A stretch of DNA of 50,241 bases from JBBSMX01 sp038232935. Lineage in GTDB: Bacteria; Bacteroidota; Rhodothermia; Rhodothermales; JANQRZ01. Both the position numbers and the translations under genes were made by a program. The notes under the pieces were generated by a model. It had not been told where the DNA came from. It saw only the letters and a program-made list of their open reading frames with translations, and did not search any database. Shown here in pieces: positions 35,147-42,314 of the stretch; position 1 is the first letter of the stretch; every line of letters begins with the position of its first letter. Location of the stretch: contig JBBSMX010000016.1 in NCBI GenBank assembly GCA_038232935.1, positions 1-50,241 of the forward strand, written 5' to 3'.

Positions 35147-36097
35147 ATGGCAAAGAAAGCACCGAAGAAAGTGGGCCTCGTCGTCGGACGCGAGTGGTCG
35201 TTCCCACCGGCGTTCATCGAAGAGGTGAACCGCCGGGACGAGGGCGTCGTCGTCGAGATGGTGCAGATTGGAGCGCCGATGATGGACGAGCCGTGCCCCT
35301 ACGACGTCATCATCGACCGGATCTCGCACGAGGTCCCGTTCTACCGCACCTACCTCAAGTACGCCGCGCTCAACGGCGTGACCGTCGTGAACAACCCGTT
35401 CATGTGGAGCGCCGACGACAAGTTCTTCGGCGCCACGCTCGCCACAAAGCTGGGCATCGCCCACCCGAAAACCGCCGTCCTCCCGAACAAGGACTACGTG
35501 CCGGGGATCGTGCACGAGGAGTCGCTGCGCAACCTGACGTACCCGCTCGACTGGGACGCACTCCTCGACTACATCGGGCTGCCGTGCATCCTGAAAGACG
35601 CGCACGGCGGCGGATGGAAGGAGGTCTACGTCTGCCGCTCGAAGGAGGAGCTGCTCCACCACTACGACGAGTCGGGCCTGCTGACGATGATCGTGCAGGA
35701 GTTCATCGAGTGGGACCAGTTCGTCCGCTGCATCTGCCTCGGGCAGGACGAGATTCTCCCGATCAAGTACGACCCCGGCGAGCGGCGCTACCACGTCGAG
35801 CACGACCACCTCAGCCCCGCGCTCGGCAAACGGATCGTCGCGGACTCGCGCAAGCTCGTCGGCGCGCTCGGCTACGACATGAACTCGATGGAGTGGGCCG
35901 TCAAAGACGGCGTCCCGTACGCCATCGACTTTATGAACCCCGCGCCCGACATGGACATCAACTCGCTCACGCCGCACTACTTCGAGTGGGTGGTCCAGCA
36001 CATGGCCGACCTAGCGATCCGGCTGGCGAAGAAGCCGCGCCCGCAACGGAAGCCGCTCCGGTGGGACAAGCTCTTCGTCGGCAACCGGAAGAAGTGA
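35147..36097 (+). CDS. ATP-grasp ligase (RimK-like)
   Basis: A 316-residue ATP-grasp protein. After a basic start (MAKKAPKKVGLVVGREWSFP) comes a preATP-grasp domain, then LPCILKDAHGGGWKEVYVCRS (ATP-binding loop), MIVQEFIEWDQFVRCICLGQ and the metal-binding VPYAIDFMNPAPDMDINSLTP. It belongs with small amide-forming ligases. It lies 16 bp after the esterase and 148 bp before the circularly permuted ATP-grasp gene; its stop codon is within an inverted-repeat arm. Confidence 0.87.
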   Translation: MAKKAPKKVGLVVGREWSFPPAFIEEVNRRDEGVVVEMVQIGAPMMDEPCPYDVIIDRISHEVPFYRTYLKYAALNGVTVVNNPFMWSADDKFFGATLATKLGIAHPKTAVLPNKDYVPGIVHEESLRNLTYPLDWDALLDYIGLPCILKDAHGGGWKEVYVCRSKEELLHHYDESGLLTMIVQEFIEWDQFVRCICLGQDEILPIKYDPGERRYHVEHDHLSPALGKRIVADSRKLVGALGYDMNSMEWAVKDGVPYAIDFMNPAPDMDINSLTPHYFEWVVQHMADLAIRLAKKPRPQRKPLRWDKLFVGNRKK

Positions 36098-36236
36098 GGA
36101 CGTGATGCATGAGGGTGCCGAGGCGAGCGCCACAGCGCTCCCTCCTCGTCTCGCTCATACCGAAGCGCCGCTCACAAAGACGAACAGAAGGGTCGCCGAC
36201 TAAATTCACGCATCACGTCCTCACGCATCACGCAAC
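36094..36236. repeat. Intergenic inverted-repeat element
   Basis: GTGAGGACGTGATGC (36094-36108) and its exact complement (36210-36224) lie 101 bp apart, filling almost all of the gap between two ATP-grasp genes. The match continues for a few bases beyond one mismatch. CACGCATCACG is repeated directly at the right end. The left arm includes the stop codon of the upstream gene. It resembles a small dispersed palindromic element. Confidence 0.7.
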
Positions 36237-36245
36237 CCCGCCTTC

Positions 36246-37598
36246 ATGGCCCTCCAAGCCGCCATCGCGCACTACCACGAGCTGCTGACCGACGACCTCG
36301 CCGGGGAGACGCAGGCGCAGCTCGACGACCAGCTCCGGCGGCGCGGCCTGTTCTTCGGCAGCCGCCCCCTCTGCAGCGTGCTCCGGCCCCGGTTCTTCAC
36401 GCCGAGCCAGTACCAGTTCCTGAAAGAGCGCTCCGCCATCCTCCTCCGCGCCTTCGATAAGATCTATCAAGCAGCGATGGAGCAGGACGAGTTCCGGCAG
36501 CAGTTCCGGCTGTTCGACTGGGAGGAGGAGTTGATACGGTACGAGCCCGGCTTCCGCGACCCGAGCCCCGTCTCCCGCCTCGACGCCTTCTTCGTCTCGG
36601 AGCGGGGCGGCCTCCGCTTCACCGAGTACAACGCCGAGACGCCCGCCGCCGCATCGTACAACGACCTCCTCGCTGCCGTCTTCTACGGGCTGCCCGTGAT
36701 GCGGGAGTTCCTGCGGCGCTACGAGGTCCGCTCCCAGCCTTCGCGGCACAACGTGCTCCACGCGCTCGTGGACGCCTACCACCAGGCCTCCGGCCGGCGC
36801 GACCTCCCGAAGATCGCCATCATCGACTGGCGCGAGGTGCCGACCTACAGCGAGTTCGTGATCAGCGCCGACTACTTCCGCTCGCAGGGCCTCGACTGCG
36901 TGATCGCGGACCCGCGCGAGGTGGAGTACCGCAACGGGCGGCTCTACGCCGGGGACATGGCCGTTGACCTGATCTACAAACGCGTGCTCGTCAGCGAGCT
37001 CATCGAGCGCGGCGGGATGGACCACCCCATCGTCCGCGCCGTCGCCGACCGGGCCGTGTGCATGGTCAACTCGTTCCGCTGCAAGATCCTCCACAAGAAG
37101 GCGAGCCTCGCCGTGCTGAGCGACCAGCGCAACGCCTACCTCTTCACCGCCGAGGAGCGCGAAGCCGTCGAGGCGCACATCCCGTGGACGCGCGTCGTCG
37201 AGGAGCGGAAGGCAATCTTTCAGGGCGAAGAAATTGATCTCGTCCCGTTCATCCACGAGCACCGCGAGCGCCTCGTGCTCAAGCCGAACGACGAATACGG
37301 CGGCACCGGGATCGTGCTGGGCTGGGAAGCCGATGACGCGACGTGGGCGCACGCGATCGAGCAGGCGCTCGCCGAACCGTTCATCGTGCAGGACCGGATC
37401 ACGCTTCCGCGCGAGTCCTACCCGAGCATGGTGGACGGCCACGTCCACTTTCAAGACCGGATCATCGACACGGCCCCCTTCGCCTTCTACGGCTCGTACA
37501 TGGACGGGTGCCTGACGCGGCTCTCTACCGAATCCCTCGTCAACGTCACCTCGGGCGGCGGATCGAGCCTCGCCACCTTCGTGGTGGAACCACGCTAA
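36246..37598 (+). CDS. Circularly permuted ATP-grasp protein
   Basis: A 450-residue protein related to circularly permuted type-2 ATP-grasp and glutathionylspermidine-synthase-like ligases. Signatures are LRFTEYNAETPAAASYND, then the phosphate loop VLKPNDEYGGTGIVLGWE, and the closing LVNVTSGGGSSLATFVVEPR. No amidase domain is fused. The YbdK-type ligase follows after 15 bp. Relatives form amide bonds to amines or peptides; its substrate is unknown. Confidence 0.82.
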   Translation: MALQAAIAHYHELLTDDLAGETQAQLDDQLRRRGLFFGSRPLCSVLRPRFFTPSQYQFLKERSAILLRAFDKIYQAAMEQDEFRQQFRLFDWEEELIRYEPGFRDPSPVSRLDAFFVSERGGLRFTEYNAETPAAASYNDLLAAVFYGLPVMREFLRRYEVRSQPSRHNVLHALVDAYHQASGRRDLPKIAIIDWREVPTYSEFVISADYFRSQGLDCVIADPREVEYRNGRLYAGDMAVDLIYKRVLVSELIERGGMDHPIVRAVADRAVCMVNSFRCKILHKKASLAVLSDQRNAYLFTAEEREAVEAHIPWTRVVEERKAIFQGEEIDLVPFIHEHRERLVLKPNDEYGGTGIVLGWEADDATWAHAIEQALAEPFIVQDRITLPRESYPSMVDGHVHFQDRIIDTAPFAFYGSYMDGCLTRLSTESLVNVTSGGGSSLATFVVEPR

Positions 37599-37613
37599 CG
37601 ACAGGAACCAGTT

Positions 37614-38720
37614 ATGGACGCGCCGTCGCTCACCATCGGGATCGAAGAAGAGTATCAGATCATCGACCCGGAGACGCGGGAGCTTCGCTCCTACATCACC
37701 GAGATCCTCGAAGACGACCACCTCATCCTCGGCGAGATCAAGCCGGAGCTGCACCAGTCGATGGTCGAGATCGGGACGAAGGTGTGCCGGACTCCGGCCG
37801 ACGCGCGGGCGGAGCTGAAGCGGCTGCGCGGGATGGTAATGGAGTTGGCGGCGCGGAAGGACCTGAAGGTGGCCGCTGCCGGGACGCACCCGTTCTCGTC
37901 GTGGACGGACCAGGAGATCACCCCGCTCGCTCGCTACCTCGGGGTCAAGAACGACATGCAGGACCTCGCGCAGCAGCTCCTCATCTTCGGCACCCACGTC
38001 CACATCGGCATCGAAGACAAAGAGTTTCTCATCGACGCGATGAACGTGTCGCGGTACTTCATGCCGCACCTCCTCTGCCTCACCTCCAGTTCGCCTTTCT
38101 GGATGGGGCGGCGGACCGGGATGAAGTCCTACCGCAGCGTCGTCTTCCGGAGCTTCCCACGCTCGGGCGTGCCCCGCGTGATGAGTTCGTACGGCGACTT
38201 CGCGGCGCTCCGAGAGAAGCTCGTGCAGACCGGCTGCATCCCCGACGGCTCGAAGATCTACTGGGATTCCCGCCCCCACCACGTCTTCCCCACGCTCGAA
38301 TTCCGCTTCCTCGACGTGTGCACGCGTGTGGACGAGGCAGTATGCATTGCCGCCATCCTCCAGGCTATCGTCCTCAAGCTGTGGAAGCTCCGCCGCGACA
38401 ACACCACGTTCCGGGTCTACGCCGCCGACCTCATCGAGGAGAATAAGTGGCGGGCCGTCCGCTACGGGCTGGACGGCAAGCTGATCGACTTCGGGAAGGA
38501 GGCCGAGGTGCCGGCGCGCGAGCTGATCGTAGAGCTGATCGAGTGGTTCATCGGCGACGTGGTGGACGAGCTCGGCAGCCGGGCCGAGGTGGAATACGCC
38601 TACCGCATTCTGGAGGAGGGGTCGAGCGCCGACCGCCAGCTCGCCACGTTCGAAAAGACCGGCGGCCTCCGCCCCGTTGTCGACCAACTCATCCGCGAGA
38701 CCGAAGAGGGCGTGCTGTAA
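37614..38720 (+). CDS. Carboxylate-amine ligase, YbdK/GCS2 family
   Basis: A 368-residue glutamate-cysteine-ligase-type (GCS2) enzyme. It shows the opening TIGIEEEYQIID, the central PELHQSMVEIGTKVC, GTHVHIGIEDKE, and FPTLEFRFLDVCTRVDEAVCIAAI. Members join a carboxylate, classically glutamate, to an amine with ATP. It has the size of YbdK proteins, which show weak glutamate-cysteine ligase activity. It is translated directly after the permuted ATP-grasp gene and before a gamma-glutamyl hydrolase-type gene, which points to a gamma-glutamyl compound. Confidence 0.9.
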   Translation: MDAPSLTIGIEEEYQIIDPETRELRSYITEILEDDHLILGEIKPELHQSMVEIGTKVCRTPADARAELKRLRGMVMELAARKDLKVAAAGTHPFSSWTDQEITPLARYLGVKNDMQDLAQQLLIFGTHVHIGIEDKEFLIDAMNVSRYFMPHLLCLTSSSPFWMGRRTGMKSYRSVVFRSFPRSGVPRVMSSYGDFAALREKLVQTGCIPDGSKIYWDSRPHHVFPTLEFRFLDVCTRVDEAVCIAAILQAIVLKLWKLRRDNTTFRVYAADLIEENKWRAVRYGLDGKLIDFGKEAEVPARELIVELIEWFIGDVVDELGSRAEVEYAYRILEEGSSADRQLATFEKTGGLRPVVDQLIRETEEGVL

Positions 38721-38775
38721 GCCCGAGCCCGCGTGAAGCTTCGGTCCGGATGGCGGAACCTACGGAACCTGGCGC

Positions 38776-38783
38776 TACTTTTG
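38776..38783 (+). promoter_or_regulatory. -7 promoter box before the C26 gene
   Basis: TACTTTTG matches the Bacteroidota TAnnTTTG consensus exactly and lies 98 bp before the ATG at 38882, in a 161-bp gap. No -33 TTG is evident. Confidence 0.4.
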
Positions 38784-38881
38784 CTCTTTTGCCGTTGCCA
38801 TTTTCGCCGGCTCCTATTCGCGCCCTGTCCCATCCTCAGGGAACCAGCGGGTACCAAAAGAAACCCAGGAAGCACACTCGC

Positions 38882-39679
38882 ATGGAGTTACGACGCATGC
38901 TACGACCCGTCATCGGGGTCCCGACCCAGACCCTCCAGGCCATCGAAGGCATCCCCGAGGGGCTGCCCCACTCGTGGGTGATGAACCACCGCTACTTCCT
39001 CGCGCTCACCTCCGTCGGCGCGGTACCGTGGATGGTGCCGCTGCTCGACAACGACCCGGACACGCTGCGCGCCATCTACGACCACCTGGACGGCGTGTTC
39101 ATCGCCGGCGGCGTAGACGTGGACCCCGCGAGCTACGGTGAGGAGCAGCACGCGCTGTGCGGGCGCACGGACCTCCCGCGTGACATCGTCGAGCTCGCGT
39201 TCACCCGGTGGGCGCTGGAGGACGGCAAGCCGTTCCTTGGCATCTGCCGGGGGATGCAGGTGATGAACGTCGCGCAGGGCGGCACCCTCTACCAGGACTG
39301 CGCCGACCAGCTCCCCGGCTCCATCAAGCACGACTACTTCCCGAACGCCGGCTTCGAGCGCGACCACCTCGCGCACGAGGTGACCGTGGAGCCGGACTCG
39401 CACCTGCACGCGGCGTTCGGCGCGGACCGGGCTACGGTGAACAGCATGCACCACCAGGGGGTCAACGTGCTGGGCGATGGCCTCGTCGCGACCGCGTTCT
39501 CCCCGGACGGCCTCATCGAAGCGCTCGAAACGGAGGACGATGCGTTCGCCGTCGGCGTCCAGTGGCACCCGGAAATGCTGATCGACTCCGATCCGGGCAC
39601 GCACCGCCTGTTCACGGCCTTCATCGACGCGGCCCTGCGGTGGCGGGAGAGCCGCAGCCTCGCGGACGCGACGCTGTAG
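38882..39679 (+). CDS. Gamma-glutamyl-GABA hydrolase family protein (peptidase C26)
   Basis: A 265-residue class-I glutamine-amidotransferase-like hydrolase of the PuuD group. The catalytic triad is present: Cys122 in GICRGMQVMNVAQGG, and His229/Glu231 in VQWHPEM. GVFIAGGVDVDPASYGE and SMHHQGVNVLG are family segments. PuuD-type enzymes cleave gamma-glutamyl amides of amines. As the last gene of the cluster, and before a strong terminator, it could remove a gamma-glutamyl group installed by the YbdK-type ligase. ATG 38882 is used; ATG 38897 would shorten it by five residues. Confidence 0.9.
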   Translation: MELRRMLRPVIGVPTQTLQAIEGIPEGLPHSWVMNHRYFLALTSVGAVPWMVPLLDNDPDTLRAIYDHLDGVFIAGGVDVDPASYGEEQHALCGRTDLPRDIVELAFTRWALEDGKPFLGICRGMQVMNVAQGGTLYQDCADQLPGSIKHDYFPNAGFERDHLAHEVTVEPDSHLHAAFGADRATVNSMHHQGVNVLGDGLVATAFSPDGLIEALETEDDAFAVGVQWHPEMLIDSDPGTHRLFTAFIDAALRWRESRSLADATL

Positions 39680-39737
39680 CGACGCCGTAGTGCGGCCGAG
39701 ACGACGGGCTCCCATTGCGTTCAGAAACCCTCCTCCT

Positions 39738-39768
39738 GCCCGACGGCCTCTTCGCCGTCGGGCTTTCT
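39738..39768 (+). terminator. Intrinsic terminator after the ligase cluster
   Basis: GCCCGACGGC (39738-39747) pairs perfectly with GCCGTCGGGC (39754-39763) around CTCTTC, followed by TTTCT. This is the clearest Rho-independent terminator in the window and closes the rightward cluster. Confidence 0.8.
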
Positions 39769-39844
39769 CGTCCCGGGATCGCCGGATCAGCTTGATGGGT
39801 CGAACGTTAACACCGCACTTCTCTCCACCGACCTCTCTCCCATC

Positions 39845-40486
39845 ATGATGCTCCGCCGCCTGCTCGTCGTCGTGCTGCCCCTCGTGCTCCTCACCGCCTG
39901 CTCGTCCACGGAGCCGGCGGTGGCCCTGCCCCCACCGGTGGAACAGCCGCCGCCGCCTGCGCCTGAACCCGAGCCCGCACCGGAGCCAGAGCCCGAACCG
40001 GAGCAGGACGTGCTCTACGAACAGACCGAGGACGACCTCCGGCAGATGTTCACCGATGGCATGTTTGGCCTCTACCGCGCCGAAGCCGACCCCGCCGCCT
40101 CAAAGCGGCTGAACCGCGCCGGTGTCCAGGCATGGCTGACGGACCTCGCGCTCGTCAGCCCCCGCTCTGTCGAGTTCGCCCGGCTGACGCTCGGACCGGT
40201 ACTGGACCAGGGCTACCTCATCGGGTTCGTTCTCGAAGGCGCAGCCACCGCCGAGTGTGCGAGCATCCGCGACGTCCTCTACATCCCCATCCCGGAGCGC
40301 TTCCAGGGGGCGCAACGGCCCTTCACCGGCTACATCCTGCAGGACGCCTGCGATGTCGCCCCCGGAAACCTCGCCCGCTTCTGCACCGGCGGCTACGGCA
40401 AGACCGACGACGGCACGGCCTGCTCCTGCACCTGCACCACCGGCGAAGCGCCCGGCGTCGGCTGCGTCTCGTGCGGGGGGAATTAG
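39845..40486 (+). CDS. Putative lipoprotein, proline-rich
   Basis: A 213-residue protein with a lipoprotein signal peptide (MMLRRLLVVVLPLVLLTAC; lipobox LTAC, lipid on Cys19). A Pro/Glu-rich spacer (PEPEPAPEPEPEPE) follows, then a domain of about 150 residues that I do not recognise. Eight cysteines cluster in the last 80 residues, with CSCTCTTG close to the end, suggesting disulfides or metal binding in the periplasm or at the surface. The stop codon lies at the boundary of a MITE. Confidence 0.75.
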   Translation: MMLRRLLVVVLPLVLLTACSSTEPAVALPPPVEQPPPPAPEPEPAPEPEPEPEQDVLYEQTEDDLRQMFTDGMFGLYRAEADPAASKRLNRAGVQAWLTDLALVSPRSVEFARLTLGPVLDQGYLIGFVLEGAATAECASIRDVLYIPIPERFQGAQRPFTGYILQDACDVAPGNLARFCTGGYGKTDDGTACSCTCTTGEAPGVGCVSCGGN

Positions 40487-40645
40487 AAACTGTTTGGGGA
40501 AACGAATCCGGGCTGCGCGTGGCCGCTGAGCCCGCTCGCCGCGTTGCGCTCTTCGCCCGATGCTACGGCATCCGGTTTCTCACGCGCCTTGCGAATCGGC
40601 TCCATCGACTCACACTCGCCTGCAACCTTGCTCCCAAACAGTTTC
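40486..40645. mobile_element. MITE with 13-bp terminal repeats and TTA duplication
   Basis: GAAACTGTTTGGG (40486-40498) and its exact complement (40633-40645) bound a 160-bp element with no coding content. TTA occurs directly on both sides (40483-40485 and 40646-40648), giving a 3-bp target duplication. The TNA target fits IS5-superfamily elements (IS1031 group). No transposase is inside, so a partner IS elsewhere must move it. Confidence 0.85.
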
Positions 40646-42007
40646 TTAGACGGCCGCTTCGGCTGACCCGCCGGCATCGCCTGCGTCGGCGCGCGCCGCT
40701 CGCTTCACGACGAGGAGGGTGATGTCGTCGCTTTGGGGCACGGCCCCGGCGTGCGCGCGCACGGCCTCCACGAGGGCGTCCACGACCGCCTGTGCCGAGG
40801 CCCCGTGATGCGCTCGCAGCACGGCCTCCGCCCGCTCTTCCCCGAACTCCTCGCGGCCGTCGCTCATCGCTTCGGTGAGCCCGTCGGAGTAGACGAGCAG
40901 GAGGTCGCCGGGCCGGAAGTCGTGCGTCGCCTCCTCATACGTCGAAGCCGACAGCGCGCCGAGGACGAGCCCGCCGTGCTCCAGCCGCTCCAGCGTACCG
41001 TCGGCGCGAAGCAGGAGGGGCCGGTTGTGGCCGGCGTTTGCGGAGCGGAACTGGTGTGTCGCCGGGTCGAGGACGCCGTAGAAGAGGGTGACGAACGTGC
41101 CCCGCCGGAGCGTGCGGTAGAGGAACCCGTTTGCCCGTTCGAGGCAGGCGCTCGCGGTGACACCCGGCCCGGACTGCCCCCGGAGCGTGGCCTGCACGTT
41201 CGCCATCAGAAGGGATGCCGGCAGCCCTTTCCCCACCACGTCGCCGACGCAGAGGGCCAGGCGGCCGTCCCCCATAGGGATGAAGTCGAAGTAGTCGCCG
41301 CCGACGAGTTCGGCGGGCAGGCTGAGCCCGGCGAGGTCGTAGCCCGCCGTGGCGGGCGCGTGGTCCGGGAGCAGGCTCTGCTGGATGCGCCGGGCGAGGT
41401 GGACCGCCTCCTGCATCCGCACGAGCTTCTTCTCCTCCTCCACGAGCCGAGCGTTCTCGATCACCTGCGCCGACTGCCCCGCGAGGATCGCCAGCAGCCG
41501 CTCGTCCTCCTCGCTGAAGCCTCCACCGCCCCGCTTGTTGAAGACGGTCAGCGTCCCGATCAACCGGGACCGAGCGCTGAGCGGGACGCAGAGGACGGAG
41601 GCGACGGTGTCGGGCCACGGCGTTCCCGAGAAGCGCGGGTCGGTGCGCGGCGCGGCGAGGCGGAGCGGGCGGTGGTGGAGCTGCATCCACCCGAGGAGGT
41701 GGTCGTCGGCGCGGAGGGCGGGGCTGGCCGAGGAGCCGGCGGCCGTGCGGACGAGCGTCCGCAGCGCTTCCCCCTCGGGCTGCTCGTCGAGCACGGCGAG
41801 CACGCCCTGCTCGGCTGCGACGGCGCGGAGGGCCTGGTGGACGATCCGCTTGGTGACTTGGGGGAGGTCGTGCGAGGCTCCGATCTCGCGTGCGAGTTCG
41901 TTGAGGAGGGAGAGTTCCTCGACGGCCCGCTGCAGCCGGCCGTTCTCGTCCTCGGCCGCGCGGAGCCGCTCTTCCAACGCCCGGCGGTCCTGTCTGGAGA
42001 AGAGCAC
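40646..42007 (-). CDS. GAF-domain PP2C (SpoIIE/RsbU-type) phosphatase
   Basis: A 453-residue signalling phosphatase. Residues 5-35 form a coiled coil, residues 45-190 a GAF sensor domain (LLNELAREIGASHDL, SVLCVPLSARSRLIGTLTVFNK), and residues 200-440 a SpoIIE/PP2C catalytic domain: RRIQQSLLP, VGGDYFDFI, VGDVVGKGLPASLLMA, NAGHNRPLLLR and LLLVYSDGLTEAMS, with the metal-binding aspartates. Such enzymes dephosphorylate anti-sigma-factor antagonists in partner-switching stress regulation. The start is GTG at 42007. It diverges from the caspase operon. Confidence 0.92.
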   Translation of the reverse strand: MLFSRQDRRALEERLRAAEDENGRLQRAVEELSLLNELAREIGASHDLPQVTKRIVHQALRAVAAEQGVLAVLDEQPEGEALRTLVRTAAGSSASPALRADDHLLGWMQLHHRPLRLAAPRTDPRFSGTPWPDTVASVLCVPLSARSRLIGTLTVFNKRGGGGFSEEDERLLAILAGQSAQVIENARLVEEEKKLVRMQEAVHLARRIQQSLLPDHAPATAGYDLAGLSLPAELVGGDYFDFIPMGDGRLALCVGDVVGKGLPASLLMANVQATLRGQSGPGVTASACLERANGFLYRTLRRGTFVTLFYGVLDPATHQFRSANAGHNRPLLLRADGTLERLEHGGLVLGALSASTYEEATHDFRPGDLLLVYSDGLTEAMSDGREEFGEERAEAVLRAHHGASAQAVVDALVEAVRAHAGAVPQSDDITLLVVKRAARADAGDAGGSAEAAV

Positions 42008-42061
42008 GAAGGGAGGGATAGAGGTAACGGACTGATTTTCTTGAAACTATATTATAGCCAC

Positions 42062-42278
42062 ACAGCGGCTTGCTCTGTTAAGCTCATCCCAGTGTCACCC
42101 TGAGCTTGTCGAAGAATCCGAAGGATCGGCGGAGCCCATCGTTCGGGGCCCCGTGTGTGCTCGTCAGAGAGGGCTTCGCCGAGCCCCGTGGGGTTCCTCG
42201 GCTACACCCCGATGGGGTTTCGCTCGGGATGACAAGAAGACCGTACCGCTGAGCTTCTCAACAGAGCAACAGCGGCTT
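42062..42278. repeat. Repeat element between phosphatase and caspase genes
   Basis: The 307-bp gap 42008-42314 holds no gene. Within it TTGCTCTGTT-AAGCTCA (42070-42086) is mirrored by TGAGCTT-CTC-AACAGAGCAA (42250-42269), with 3 nt extra in one arm. ACAGCGGCTT is directly repeated at 42062-42071 and 42269-42278, just outside. Inside lies GTCACCCTGAGC...GCTCGGGATGACA, another inverted pair of a type common in intergenic repeats. It looks like a non-coding mobile or palindromic element. Confidence 0.55.
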
Positions 42279-42314
42279 ACCCTGTACCCCTTCTCCTCCA
42301 CCCCGTGAATCTCG

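Noticed and set aside
36228..38687. An 819-residue minus-strand frame across the permuted ATP-grasp and YbdK genes
   Set aside because: Covers two genes with clear motifs on the plus strand; no domain of its own.
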